Assembly: GCA_001899585.1 (NCBI GenBank)
Contig: MKWE01000052.1
Location: forward strand, 23,918 to 78,224
DNA from: Rhodospirillales bacterium 70-18
Lineage (GTDB): Bacteria; Pseudomonadota; Alphaproteobacteria; Acetobacterales; Acetobacteraceae
Direction of reading: 5' to 3'
DNA: 54,307 nt
Under the pieces are notes generated by a model. The model worked only from the letters and a program-made list of their open reading frames with translations. It was not told the DNA's origin and ran no database searches. This document shows, piece after piece, positions 6,670 to 14,996 of this stretch. Made by a program: the position numbers and the translations under genes. Positions within the stretch are counted from its first letter, which is position 1, and every line of letters begins with the position of its first letter.

Positions 6670-8421
6670 CTACGGGATCGTAGGGATTTCCAGGGCGGAA
6701 CCATCTGACAAAATCGTCAGATGCGGCGGGCGGCCATGCGGCACCTGACCGAAATTATCCGTATCGGCGCAGGCGATCGCCAGCCGGATGCGGTGGCCGG
6801 CGGCGAAGCGCCAGGAGGTGGGCAGCAGCGCCACGCGCAGCGTCGCCGCCTCACCAGGAACCAGCGGCCGGGCGGCGGCGCGGGTGAAGCCGCGCGACGG
6901 GCCGACCACCTGCTCCAGCGCCGGCGCCGGCGCCTCGGCCCGGTGCAGGGCGCGCAGCATACCCTCGGTGACGTAGCTGGTGGTGCCGTCCGGGGCGACA
7001 TCCTCCAGATAGACATGGATCGCCGCATCCGGCTCGCTGCTGGCGAAGCGGAGCGTCAGCACCGGATGGCCGGTCGCCGTCACGTCGTGGGCCAGCGGCG
7101 CGGAGGTGCTGCAATGCATGCGGGCGTCGCGGCCGTGCCAGTCGGGGTAGTAGTCGCGCACGTCGAAGGCGGCCAGCCGGCCGTAGCGGGTGTTGGCGCC
7201 GGTGCCGAGGCTGAAGTCGCCCTGGTACTCGCCGGCGGCGATCGGCAGCGTGAAGGTGCCAGCGGCGGGCGGCCAGGTGTCGGCGGCGTGCCAGGCTTCC
7301 TCGCCCATGGTGAACCAGTGCACCGGCCGCTCGTGCTGCAGCCCGGTGTCGCGCCCGGCCAGATAATGGTCGAAGAAGCGCAGCACCTCGGCCAGCAGCG
7401 GGAAATCCGGCGTGGCGTCGGCGCGCCAGGGGCTGACATTGGCGCGCGCGCCGTGGTCCCACGGCCCGATCAGCAGGTGCCGGCGCGGGTTGGGCAGCGA
7501 GAGGAAGCGCCCGATGGCGCCGTTGGTGAAGCCGGCGCCGTCCATCCAGCCGGAAACCGACAGTACCGCCACGTCCGGCCGCGTGCCGGCGGCGTAGCGG
7601 CAGGGGCTGAAGCTGGTGCCGGTGAAGCCGGGGTCGTAGGGCAGCGCATCGTCGCGGCAGGGGAATTCGCGGATGAAATCCACCATGCGGAAATTGGCGA
7701 GGTGCCCGGCCACCGCCGCGCGCAGGTCGGCGCCGTTGTCGCCGTCCACCGGCATCGGGCCGGCGAAGGCCGGGTTGCCGAAATAGGCGGTGCCGGCCAG
7801 CACGTCGCGGCGGTCATGGTCCAGGCCGACCATCAGCTCGTCGTAGTTCTCGGCCAGCCGGTTCATCAGCAGGCCGCCGGGGTAGTAGTGGTTGGCCCAG
7901 GTGTCCCACACCGCGAACAGCGGCGCGACGGCGCGCACCGCCGGATGGCCGGTGCTGGCCAGGAAGTCGGCGGCGGCGCCCACGTAGGAGATGCCGGTCG
8001 CCCCCACCGCGCCGTTCGACCAGGACTGGCGGGTGATCCATTCCGCCACCTCGCCATGGTCGTCGCGCTCGCGGGGGGAGCGGAAGGAGTCGCGGGTGCC
8101 GAAGCTGGCGCCGGTGCCGCGCACGTCCACCACCACCAGCGCGTAGCCGCGCGGCACGAAGAAGTCGCGGAATTTCGCCGCGCCGGGCGCCGCCTCGGTC
8201 CCGGCCCGCGCGTCCGGGGCGAGGGCGAAGCGGCGGTAATAGGGCGTCAGGATCAGGATCGCCGGCACCTGCCCGGCACCCTCGGGCAGGTAGACATCCA
8301 CCGCGATGCGCACGCCGTCACGCATCGCCACGTAGGCCGAGGCCGGCGGCGCCACCGCGTGGGCCGCCGGCCGGCTTGCGGCATAGGCCGCCGGGGGGAC
8401 GACCCAGGCCGCGTCCGCCAC
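6670..8421 (-). CDS. CocE/NonD-family hydrolase (X-Pro dipeptidyl-peptidase-like)
   Basis: A 583-residue serine hydrolase. The N-terminal alpha/beta-hydrolase domain starts M-R-D-G-V-R-I-A-V-D-V-Y-L-P near residue 33 and has nucleophile Ser145 in G-I-S-Y-V-G. The catalytic Asp is likely in S-G-W-M-D-G and the His in I-G-P-W-D-H-G. The C-terminal third is the beta-sandwich seen in cocaine esterase, glutaryl acylase and PepX relatives (P-V-L-T-L-R-F-A-S-S-E-P-D-A-A-I-H-V-Y-L-E-D). The start is a GTG only 2 bp after the gamma-glutamyltransferase stop (TGAGCGTG), which indicates translational coupling. Substrates of the family are esters, amides or acyl-peptides; the true one is unknown. Confidence 0.88.
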   Translation of the reverse strand: MADAAWVVPPAAYAASRPAAHAVAPPASAYVAMRDGVRIAVDVYLPEGAGQVPAILILTPYYRRFALAPDARAGTEAAPGAAKFRDFFVPRGYALVVVDVRGTGASFGTRDSFRSPRERDDHGEVAEWITRQSWSNGAVGATGISYVGAAADFLASTGHPAVRAVAPLFAVWDTWANHYYPGGLLMNRLAENYDELMVGLDHDRRDVLAGTAYFGNPAFAGPMPVDGDNGADLRAAVAGHLANFRMVDFIREFPCRDDALPYDPGFTGTSFSPCRYAAGTRPDVAVLSVSGWMDGAGFTNGAIGRFLSLPNPRRHLLIGPWDHGARANVSPWRADATPDFPLLAEVLRFFDHYLAGRDTGLQHERPVHWFTMGEEAWHAADTWPPAAGTFTLPIAAGEYQGDFSLGTGANTRYGRLAAFDVRDYYPDWHGRDARMHCSTSAPLAHDVTATGHPVLTLRFASSEPDAAIHVYLEDVAPDGTTSYVTEGMLRALHRAEAPAPALEQVVGPSRGFTRAAARPLVPGEAATLRVALLPTSWRFAAGHRIRLAIACADTDNFGQVPHGRPPHLTILSDGSALEIPTIP

Positions 8422-8423
8422 GC

Positions 8424-10202
8424 TCAGCGGCCCACCGCGTAGCCCTGCATGCCGCGCGGGTTGGCGCCGGCGAACATCTGGCCGTCATCCTCCAGCCGCG
8501 CCGCCGACAGCCGGCCCTCGCTCCAGTCCGCGCCGAATTCGGCCAGGTGGCCGCGGGCCTTCAGGTTGTCGAGCACGGCGGGGGCGAAGCGGCTTTCCAG
8601 CACCAGCTTGCCGGGCCGGGCGACGCGCGGCCAGAAGCTGCTGGGCCAATGCTCGGCATGGAAGCTGGGGGCGTCGATCGACTGCTGGATGGTCATGGCG
8701 TGGTGCACCATGCGCAGGAACATGATCGGCTGCCACTGGTCCTGCTGGTCGCCGCCGGGGGTGCCGAAGCTCATCCACGCCTTTCCGTCGCGCAGCGCCA
8801 TGCTGGGCGAGAGCGTGGTGCGCGGGCGCTTGCGCGGCGCGATGCTGTTGGGGTGGCCCTTATGGGTCCAGAACATCTGGCCGCGCGTGCTGAGCGGGAA
8901 GCCGAGTTCCGGGATCACCGGGCTGGATTGCAGCCAGCCGCCGGAGGGGGTGGCGCTGACCATGTTGCCCCAGCGGTCGATGATGTCCACGTGGCAGGTG
9001 TCGCCGCCCATGGCGCCCAGCCGCGCCACGGTCGGCTCGCCCACGCCCGGTGCGCGGGTGAGCAGCGCCGCCCGCGCCTCGCCGCCACGATCGACCTGCG
9101 GGGTGAAGCCGGGCACGCTGCCGGGCCGCAATTCCATGCTCGCGGTGCCGGTGATCAGCTTGCGCCGGGCGTCGTTGTAGCTGTCGGACAGCAGGTGCGC
9201 CATCGGCACCTGGGCGAATTCGGGGTCGCCGTAATAGGCCTCGCGGTCGGCGAAGGCTAGCTTGGCGGCCTCGGCGACGGTGTGCACGAACTCCGGCCCC
9301 TCGGGGTCCATCGCCGCCAGGTCGAAGCCCTTGAGCAGGGCGAGCTGTTGCAGCATGGCCGGCCCCTGGCTCCACGGCCCGACCTTCAGGACGGTGTGGC
9401 CGTGGTAGTCGTAGCCCAGCGGCGCCTCCACGCTGGCCGCCCAGCGGGCCATGTCGTCGGCGGTGAGCAGGCCCTTGTTGCGGCGGCCGGTGGAGTCGAG
9501 GATTTCTTGGGTGCCGTAGAACCGGCCGATCGCCTCGGCGACGAAGCCGCGGTACCAGGCGTTGCGGGCGGCGTCGATCCGCGCCTCGCGGCTGGCGCCG
9601 ACGGACTCGCGGCACAGCCGCTCCCAGGTGTCGGCCAGGGCGGGGCGGGCGAACAGGCGGCCGGGCTCGGGCACCTTGCCGTCGGGCAGGAACACGGCGG
9701 CGGAGGTCTTCCACTCCTCCTCGAACATCGGGCGCATCTGCTCGATGGCGGCGGGGATGCGCGGCACCAGGTGGATGCCGTTGCGGGCGTAGCCGATGGC
9801 GTAGGCCAGCACGTCGTGCAGTTCCATCGTGCCCCAGTCGCGCAGCATCAGCGCCCAGGCGTCGAACGCGCCCGGCACCACGGCGGGGAGCAGGCCGGTG
9901 CCGGGGACGAGGTCCAGCCCGAGTTCGGCGAATTTCTCCGGAGTCGCCGCGTCTGGCGCGCCGCCCTGGCCGCAGATGACGTGCTGGGTGGCGGTGCGCG
10001 CGTCGTGGATGATGATCGGCACGTCGCCGCCCGGGCCGTTCAGGTGTGGCTCGGCCACGTTCAGCACGAAGGCGGCGGCCACCGCGGCGTCGAACGCGTT
10101 GCCGCCACGCTCCAGCACCGCCATGCCGACGCTGCTGGCGATCCAGTGCGTGGTGGCGACGACGCCGAAGGTGCCGGCGATCTCGGGCCGAGTGGTGAAC
10201 AT
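8424..10202 (-). CDS. Gamma-glutamyltransferase family protein
   Basis: A 592-residue Ntn-hydrolase proenzyme. The likely autocleavage and nucleophile site is Thr402 in G-G-D-T-C-H-V-D-I-I-D, where classical GGT has T-T-H-x-S-V-x-D. The large subunit contains the conserved G-G-N-A-F-D-A-A-V-A-A and N-G-P-G-G-D-V near the N-terminus. The small subunit carries S-A-T-P-S-G-G and L-S-P-S-M-A-L-R-D-G-K. There is no signal peptide, so it is probably cytoplasmic, unlike E. coli Ggt. Related proteins include cephalosporin and other acylases, so a strict glutathione role is not certain. It heads a probable operon with the CocE hydrolase and a sulfotransferase. Confidence 0.9.
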   Translation of the reverse strand: MFTTRPEIAGTFGVVATTHWIASSVGMAVLERGGNAFDAAVAAAFVLNVAEPHLNGPGGDVPIIIHDARTATQHVICGQGGAPDAATPEKFAELGLDLVPGTGLLPAVVPGAFDAWALMLRDWGTMELHDVLAYAIGYARNGIHLVPRIPAAIEQMRPMFEEEWKTSAAVFLPDGKVPEPGRLFARPALADTWERLCRESVGASREARIDAARNAWYRGFVAEAIGRFYGTQEILDSTGRRNKGLLTADDMARWAASVEAPLGYDYHGHTVLKVGPWSQGPAMLQQLALLKGFDLAAMDPEGPEFVHTVAEAAKLAFADREAYYGDPEFAQVPMAHLLSDSYNDARRKLITGTASMELRPGSVPGFTPQVDRGGEARAALLTRAPGVGEPTVARLGAMGGDTCHVDIIDRWGNMVSATPSGGWLQSSPVIPELGFPLSTRGQMFWTHKGHPNSIAPRKRPRTTLSPSMALRDGKAWMSFGTPGGDQQDQWQPIMFLRMVHHAMTIQQSIDAPSFHAEHWPSSFWPRVARPGKLVLESRFAPAVLDNLKARGHLAEFGADWSEGRLSAARLEDDGQMFAGANPRGMQGYAVGR

Positions 10203-10273
10203 TTCTGCGCGTCCCCTGGTTGCGGAGCGGGCAGCCTAACGGCTACAGCCGGTGGCGCAAAGAAGGGTCAGCC

Positions 10274-10810
10274 ATGCTCATTCTGGTGGTCGGGCCATCG
10301 GGCGCCGGCAAGGACACGCTGATGGACGCGGCGCGGGCCGCGCTGGCGGGCGATGCGCGATTCCGCTTCGTGCGGCGCGAGATCACCCGGCCAGCCGGGG
10401 CGGGCGGCGAGGACCATGTGGCGGTGGACGAGGCGACCTTCGCCGCGCGCGCGGCCGGCGGCGGCTACGCGTTGTGGTGGCGGGCGCACGGGCTGGGCTA
10501 CGGCATTCCGGCCGACATCGCCGAGGACCTGGCCAAGGGGCGCGTGGTGGTGGCCAACGTCTCGCGCGCGGTGCTGACCGAGGCGGCGGCGCGCTTCCCG
10601 GTCCGGGTGCTGGAGATCACCGCGCCGCCCGAGGTGCTGGCCGCCCGGCTGGCCGCGCGCGGGCGCGAAACCGCGGCCGACATCGCCGAGCGGCTGCGCC
10701 GGGCGGTGCCGCTGCCGGAGGGGCTGGATGTCGCCACCGTGCAGAACGACGCCACGCCCGAACAGGGGGCGCAGGCGGTGCTGGCGGTGCTGCGCGCGGC
10801 GTTGGGCTAA
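10274..10810 (+). CDS. phnN: Ribose 1,5-bisphosphate phosphokinase PhnN
   Basis: A 178-residue kinase that phosphorylates ribose 1,5-bisphosphate to PRPP, the last step of the carbon-phosphorus lyase pathway. The P-loop G-P-S-G-A-G-K-D-T is at residues 7-15, followed by R-R-E-I-T-R-P and E-D-H-V-A-V, typical of the guanylate-kinase-like PhnN family. The ATG at 10274 is chosen over an upstream in-frame start because AGAAGG lies 7 bp before it and the protein then begins at the first beta strand. Unlike in many proteobacteria, it is not at the end of the phn operon but on the opposite strand, facing it with a 2-bp gap. Confidence 0.92.
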   Translation: MLILVVGPSGAGKDTLMDAARAALAGDARFRFVRREITRPAGAGGEDHVAVDEATFAARAAGGGYALWWRAHGLGYGIPADIAEDLAKGRVVVANVSRAVLTEAAARFPVRVLEITAPPEVLAARLAARGRETAADIAERLRRAVPLPEGLDVATVQNDATPEQGAQAVLAVLRAALG

Positions 10811-10812
10811 CT

Positions 10813-11499
10813 CTAGCCAGCCAAAGGCAGCCGCTGCGCCAGCACGAAGGGCGCCTCCGGGTCGGCCTGGGTAAACAGGCATAGGTCGCGCACGCGGCGC
10901 GGCTGGGCCAGGGCGGCGGCGAAATACGCCTCGGCCGCGGGGCGGTAGATGTCGTGCTCCGGCGGGGCCAGCCGGCGGGTCAGCGTCATGTGGAAGCGCC
11001 AGGTGGCGAAGGCGTACATGTAGCCCCAGCGTTGCAGCGTCGCCTCCTCCGCCGGCGGCAACGGGCCGCCCTTGCGCCTGCGGGCCAGTTCGGCCTCGCT
11101 GGCCGGCGCGCGCAGATGGTCCAGCCCGGCGACGCAGGCATCGGCGGCGGCCTGCAAGGCGGCGCTGGGGGCGGCTTCGCACAGCGCCAGGAAGCCGCCG
11201 AGATTGGTCACCGCCAGCGCCGGCAGGTCGAATGCCGGCACCGAGGCTGCGACCGCCTCGGCGGCGGCCAGCACGTCGCTCCAGCCGCAGCCCTCGCGCA
11301 GCCGCATCGGCGCCTTCAGCGTGGCGTGGAAGCCGTAGCCGCGCGCATCGGCGGTGACCCGGGCGATGTCGGGCAGGTCGGGCTGGGCGCAGGGCGCATT
11401 GGTCTTGGGGTCGCGGCCGAGCCAGGCGGTGCCGCAGCGCCAGAGCGGATCGTCGGCGGCCGGGGCGTAATACAGGCCGACCCGGGCATCCGCCCGCAT
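10813..11499 (-). CDS. DUF1045 phosphonate-operon protein, 2H-phosphoesterase-like
   Basis: A 228-residue protein of the family found in phn operons (putative phosphonate metabolism protein). Two H-x-T motifs are visible: His58-Ala-Thr60 (G-F-H-A-T-L-K) and His170-Met-Thr172 (R-F-H-M-T-L-T), the hallmark of 2H phosphoesterases such as cyclic phosphodiesterases and RNA ligase-like enzymes. The start ATG overlaps the phnM stop (ATGA). The C-P lyase pathway needs a hydrolase for 5-phosphoribosyl 1,2-cyclic phosphate (PhnP in E. coli). No phnP-like metallo-beta-lactamase gene is in this window, so this protein is the obvious candidate. That role is inferred, not seen. The much longer open frame upstream is a shadow of phnM and phnL. 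Confidence 0.88.
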   Translation of the reverse strand: MRADARVGLYYAPAADDPLWRCGTAWLGRDPKTNAPCAQPDLPDIARVTADARGYGFHATLKAPMRLREGCGWSDVLAAAEAVAASVPAFDLPALAVTNLGGFLALCEAAPSAALQAAADACVAGLDHLRAPASEAELARRRKGGPLPPAEEATLQRWGYMYAFATWRFHMTLTRRLAPPEHDIYRPAAEAYFAAALAQPRRVRDLCLFTQADPEAPFVLAQRLPLAG

Positions 11500-12641
11500 C
11501 AGGCCACGCGCTCGCCGGCGCGCCACACCTGGCGCACCACCGGCTGGCCCTGGTGCAGCCGCACCCGCACCAGGTCGGCGCGCTGGCCCTCGGCGATGCG
11601 GCCGCGATCGGCCAGCCGGGCCATGCGCGCCGGGCGGTCGGTAACCAGCGCCACCGCCTCCGGCAGGGTGATCCCGGCCTGCTCGGCGCAGATGAAGGCC
11701 GCCTCCACCAGCGAGGCGGGCACGTAGTCGGAGGCGAAGGCGTCCACCGTGCCGGCCCGCACCAGCTCGGCCGCCGACACGTTGCCCGAGTGGCTGCCGC
11801 CGCGCACGATGTTGGGGGCGCCGGCGATCACCTCCATGCCGCGCGCCCGCGCCGCCTGGGCGGCCAGCATGGTGACCGGGAACTCGCTGATGCGGATGCC
11901 GTCGGCGGCGTTCTCGGCGATCTCCTCCTCGGTGCGGTCGTCGTGGCTGGCCAGCGCCACGTCCAGGCCGGCCACGCGCGCCAGCAGGGCGCGGCGGTTG
12001 GGGTCGCGCATGCGGGCACGCTGGTCGGCCAGCTCGTGGATGCGGCGCTCGATGAACGCCTCGTTCGCGCCCTCCTTGCGGCGCAGCTTGCGATACGCCT
12101 CCAGGTTCGCGTACTGGCCGACGCCGGGGCTGTGGTCCATCAGGCTGATCATCCGCACCAGCGGGTGGTCGGCCACCGGGTCGAGCAGCTCCATCATGTC
12201 GCTGGCCGGCAACTCGCAGCGCAGATGCAGGAAATGCTCGCTTTTCAGCAGCCCGGTATGGGCCAGCGCATCCAGGTCGGCGACGCCGTCGTGGAAGGTC
12301 TTGATGCGCTCCTTGTCGAAGCCGAGATCGCCCAGGCACAGCGCGTCCAGCACCGTGGTGACGCCGGCGGCCGCGCATTGGGCGTCATGCGCCAGCATCG
12401 CCGAGCGCGAGGGCCAGCGGGCGGAGGCGCGCGGCTGCACCTGGCGCTCCAGGTTGTCGGTATGCACATCGACCACGCCGGGCATCAGGTAGTCGCCGTC
12501 CATGTCCACCGCGCCGGCCTCGGTGCTGCGTCCGGGCTGCACCGCCACGATGGCGCCGCCGCGCAGCACCACGGTGCCGGGCAGCAGCGCGTCCGGCAGG
12601 ATCAGCGTGGCGTTGGTCAGGATGGTCTCGGTGGGGGTCAT
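11499..12641 (-). CDS. phnM: Alpha-D-ribose 1-methylphosphonate 5-triphosphate diphosphatase PhnM
   Basis: A 380-residue amidohydrolase-fold enzyme that removes pyrophosphate from ribose 1-methylphosphonate 5-triphosphate in the C-P lyase pathway. The metal-site segment is G-V-V-D-V-H-T-D-N-L-E-R near residue 55. Further marks are S-L-M-D-H-S-P-G-V-G-Q-Y, L-A-S-H-D-D-R-T and G-A-P-N-I-V-R-G-G-S-H-S-G-N. The start overlaps the phnL stop and the stop overlaps the DUF1045 start, each by ATGA. A second, diverged PhnM is encoded at 17994-19139. This copy keeps the canonical sequence and the canonical place in the operon. Confidence 0.94.
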   Translation of the reverse strand: MTPTETILTNATLILPDALLPGTVVLRGGAIVAVQPGRSTEAGAVDMDGDYLMPGVVDVHTDNLERQVQPRASARWPSRSAMLAHDAQCAAAGVTTVLDALCLGDLGFDKERIKTFHDGVADLDALAHTGLLKSEHFLHLRCELPASDMMELLDPVADHPLVRMISLMDHSPGVGQYANLEAYRKLRRKEGANEAFIERRIHELADQRARMRDPNRRALLARVAGLDVALASHDDRTEEEIAENAADGIRISEFPVTMLAAQAARARGMEVIAGAPNIVRGGSHSGNVSAAELVRAGTVDAFASDYVPASLVEAAFICAEQAGITLPEAVALVTDRPARMARLADRGRIAEGQRADLVRVRLHQGQPVVRQVWRAGERVA

Positions 12642-13336
12642 GCGGCGTCCTGCAGGGGAGTGACGTGGTGAAGGCGGTCGGCGACCCGGTCGCGCACGGC
12701 GACGTCGTGGAAGATGCCGACGATGGCGGCGCCGTTCTGCTTCGCCTCGGCGATCATGTCCACGACGATGTCGGCGCGGGCGGCATCCAGGCTGGCGGTC
12801 GGCTCGTCCAGCAGCAGCACCGGATGGCCGCCGATGAAGCCGCGCGCCAGGTTCACCCGCTGCTGCTCGCCGCCCGAGAAGGTGGCGGGCGGCAGCGCGT
12901 GCATGCGGGCGGGAATGTGCAGCCGCAGCAGCAGCGCGGCTGCCATCTCGCGGGCCTGCTCGCGCGATACGCCGCGGGCGGCGTCGGCCACGATGTCCAG
13001 CGCCGGCACGCGCGGCACCACGCGCAGGAACTGGCTGACATAGCCCAGCGTGTCGGCCCGCACCCGCACCACGGTGCGCGGCGCGGCGGCGGCGATGTCG
13101 ACCAGCGCGCCCTCGTGGCGCACCAGGATGCGGCCGGCATCGGCGTGGTAATTGCCGTACAGCGCGCGCAGCAGCGTCGATTTGCCGGCGCCCGAGGGGC
13201 CGACCAGCGCCACGCACTCGCCGGCGGCGACATGCAGGTCCACATGCGCCAGCACCGGCAGGCGCAGCCCGCCGCGCAGGTGCAGCACGAACTGCTTCTC
13301 CAGCCCCTCGGTCCGCAACATCGTGGTCGTGCTCAT
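12638..13336 (-). CDS. phnL: C-P lyase ABC-type ATPase subunit PhnL
   Basis: A 232-residue ABC-class ATPase of the C-P lyase system, similar to LolD-type exporters but with no partner permease. Walker A is G-P-S-G-A-G-K-S, the signature is F-S-G-G-E-Q-Q-R-V-N-L-A-R, and Walker B is V-L-L-L-D-E-P-T-A-S-L-D. The Q-loop Y-V-S-Q-F-L-R-V-V-P-R and the stretch A-A-P-R-T-V-V-R-V-R fit PhnL. PhnL is thought to act with PhnGHI in forming the ribosyl-phosphonate triphosphate or with the core complex. Its ends overlap phnK and phnM by 4 bp each. Confidence 0.93.
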   Translation of the reverse strand: MSTTTMLRTEGLEKQFVLHLRGGLRLPVLAHVDLHVAAGECVALVGPSGAGKSTLLRALYGNYHADAGRILVRHEGALVDIAAAAPRTVVRVRADTLGYVSQFLRVVPRVPALDIVADAARGVSREQAREMAAALLLRLHIPARMHALPPATFSGGEQQRVNLARGFIGGHPVLLLDEPTASLDAARADIVVDMIAEAKQNGAAIVGIFHDVAVRDRVADRLHHVTPLQDAA

Positions 13337-14109
13337 GCCTGCAACACCGAACTGACGAGAAGCTGCGTGTAGGGGTGCTGCGGGTCGTCCAGCACCTGGT
13401 CGGTAAGCCCGGTCTCCACCACCACGCCGCGCTGCATCACCATGATGCGATGCGCCAGCAGCCGCGCCACCGCGAGGTCGTGGGTCACCAGCACCACCGC
13501 GATGTCCAGCCGCGCCACCAGCCCGCGGATCAGGTCCAGCAGGCGGGCCTGCACCGAGACATCCAGCCCCCCTGTCGGCTCGTCCATGAACACCAGTCGC
13601 GGATGCGTCACCAGCGTGCGGGCGATCTGCAGGCGTTGCAGCATGCCGCCCGAGAAGGTGCGCGGCAGATGGTCCACCCGGTCGGCGTCGATCTCCACCT
13701 GGCGCAGCCAGTCGATCGCCTCGGCGCGGATGCGGCCGTAATGGCGCATGCCCTGGGCCATCAGCCGCTCGCCGACATTGCCGCCGGCGGTGACGCCCAT
13801 GCGCAGGCTGTCGCGCGGGTTCTGGTGCACGAAGCCCCAGTCCGAGCGGTGCAGCGCCCGCAGCGCCGGCATCGGCATGGCATGCACGTCGTGCAGCACG
13901 CCCTCGGGGTCGCGGTACCAGGTAACGCCGGAGTGCGGCGCCATCCGCCCGGACAACACGTTCAGCAGCGTGGTCTTGCCGGAGCCGGATTCGCCGACCA
14001 CCGCCAGCACCTCGCCGGGCCAGAGGTCGGCGTCCACCCCCACCAGCGCCGGGATGGCGCCGAAGGAGAGCGACAGGCCGCGCGCGGAGAGCAGGGTTTC
14101 GTCGGCCAT
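13333..14109 (-). CDS. phnK: C-P lyase ABC-type ATPase subunit PhnK
   Basis: A 258-residue ABC-class ATPase that docks on the PhnGHIJ core. Walker A is G-E-S-G-S-G-K-T-T, the signature is F-S-G-G-M-L-Q-R-L-Q-I-A-R, and Walker B is L-V-F-M-D-E-P-T-G-G-L-D-V-S-V-Q. The inserted segment R-D-P-E-G-V-L-H-D-V-H-A-M and W-G-F-V-H-Q-N-P-R-D-S-L-R separate it from oligopeptide transporter ATPases, which it otherwise resembles. It lies 5 bp downstream of phnJ and overlaps phnL by 4 bp. Confidence 0.93.
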   Translation of the reverse strand: MADETLLSARGLSLSFGAIPALVGVDADLWPGEVLAVVGESGSGKTTLLNVLSGRMAPHSGVTWYRDPEGVLHDVHAMPMPALRALHRSDWGFVHQNPRDSLRMGVTAGGNVGERLMAQGMRHYGRIRAEAIDWLRQVEIDADRVDHLPRTFSGGMLQRLQIARTLVTHPRLVFMDEPTGGLDVSVQARLLDLIRGLVARLDIAVVLVTHDLAVARLLAHRIMVMQRGVVVETGLTDQVLDDPQHPYTQLLVSSVLQA

Positions 14110-14114
14110 CGCGC

Positions 14115-14996
14115 TCACTCCGCCGCCATGTCGGTACCGGTCTCGGCACCGGCCTCGCTGCCGAGATGCCCCGCCGCCCGCCGGCCCTCGCAGAAATCGG
14201 TGTCCGAGCAGACGAACAGCCGCCCGCCGCGATCGTCGGTCACCACCTCGTCCAGATAGGAGTCCGCCGCGCCGCACAGCCCGCAGGCATGCGGCGCGCG
14301 GGTGGTGCGGAAGGGGTGGTCCTCGAAATCCAGGCTGCGTACCGCCGTCCAGGGCGGCACCGCGTAGATGCGCTGCTCCCGCCCGGCGCCGAACAGTTGC
14401 AGCGCCGGCATCATGTGCATCTTCGGATTGTCGAAGGCCGGGATCGGGCTGGGCGCCATCAGGTAGCGGCCGTTGACCATCACCGGGTAGTCGTAGCTGA
14501 TCGCCACGTGGCCGAAGCGGGTGATGTCCTCGTACAGCTTCACATGCATCGCGCCGTATTCGGCCAGCCCGTGCATCCGCCGCGTCTCCGCCCGGCTGGG
14601 CTCCAGCTTGGACAGCGGCTCCGGCTGCGGCACCTGGTAGACGATGATCTGGTCCTCGCGCAACGCCACCTCGGGGATGCGGTGGCGGGTCTGGATCACC
14701 GTCGCCTCGGTGGTGTGGGTGGTGGTCGCCACGCCGGCGGTGCGGCCGAAGAAGCGGCGGATGGAGACGGCGTTGGTGGTGTCGTCCGCCCCCTGGTCGA
14801 TCACCTTCAGCACATCGGCCTCGCCCAGCACGGCGGCGGTCACCTGGATGCCGCCGGTGCCCCAGCCATAGGGCAGCGGCATCTCGCGCGAGCCGAACGG
14901 CACCTGGTGGCCGGGGATCGCCACCGCCTTCAGCAGCGCCCGGCGGATCATCCGCTTGGTCTGCTCGTCCAGATAGGCGAAGTTGTAGCCCTTCAT
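14115..14996 (-). CDS. phnJ: Alpha-D-ribose 1-methylphosphonate 5-phosphate C-P lyase PhnJ
   Basis: The radical-SAM enzyme that breaks the carbon-phosphorus bond, giving methane (or another alkane) and ribosyl 1,2-cyclic phosphate 5-phosphate. The 293-residue protein has the cluster-binding cysteines Cys238, Cys241, Cys263 and Cys269 (C-x2-C-x21-C-x5-C), the same spacing as in E. coli PhnJ. Gly29, in I-P-G-H-Q-V-P-F, matches the glycine that forms the protein radical. The block S-R-E-M-P-L-P-Y-G-W-G-T-G-G-I-Q is highly conserved. Its start overlaps the phnI stop by 4 bp. The C-terminal tail after residue 275 is acidic and not conserved. Confidence 0.96.
   Translation of the reverse strand: MKGYNFAYLDEQTKRMIRRALLKAVAIPGHQVPFGSREMPLPYGWGTGGIQVTAAVLGEADVLKVIDQGADDTTNAVSIRRFFGRTAGVATTTHTTEATVIQTRHRIPEVALREDQIIVYQVPQPEPLSKLEPSRAETRRMHGLAEYGAMHVKLYEDITRFGHVAISYDYPVMVNGRYLMAPSPIPAFDNPKMHMMPALQLFGAGREQRIYAVPPWTAVRSLDFEDHPFRTTRAPHACGLCGAADSYLDEVVTDDRGGRLFVCSDTDFCEGRRAAGHLGSEAGAETGTDMAAE

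Noticed and set aside
10813-12378. A long minus-strand reading that would fuse 290 extra residues to the DUF1045 protein
   Set aside because: The extra part is a frame shadow of phnM; the true start overlaps the phnM stop by ATGA.
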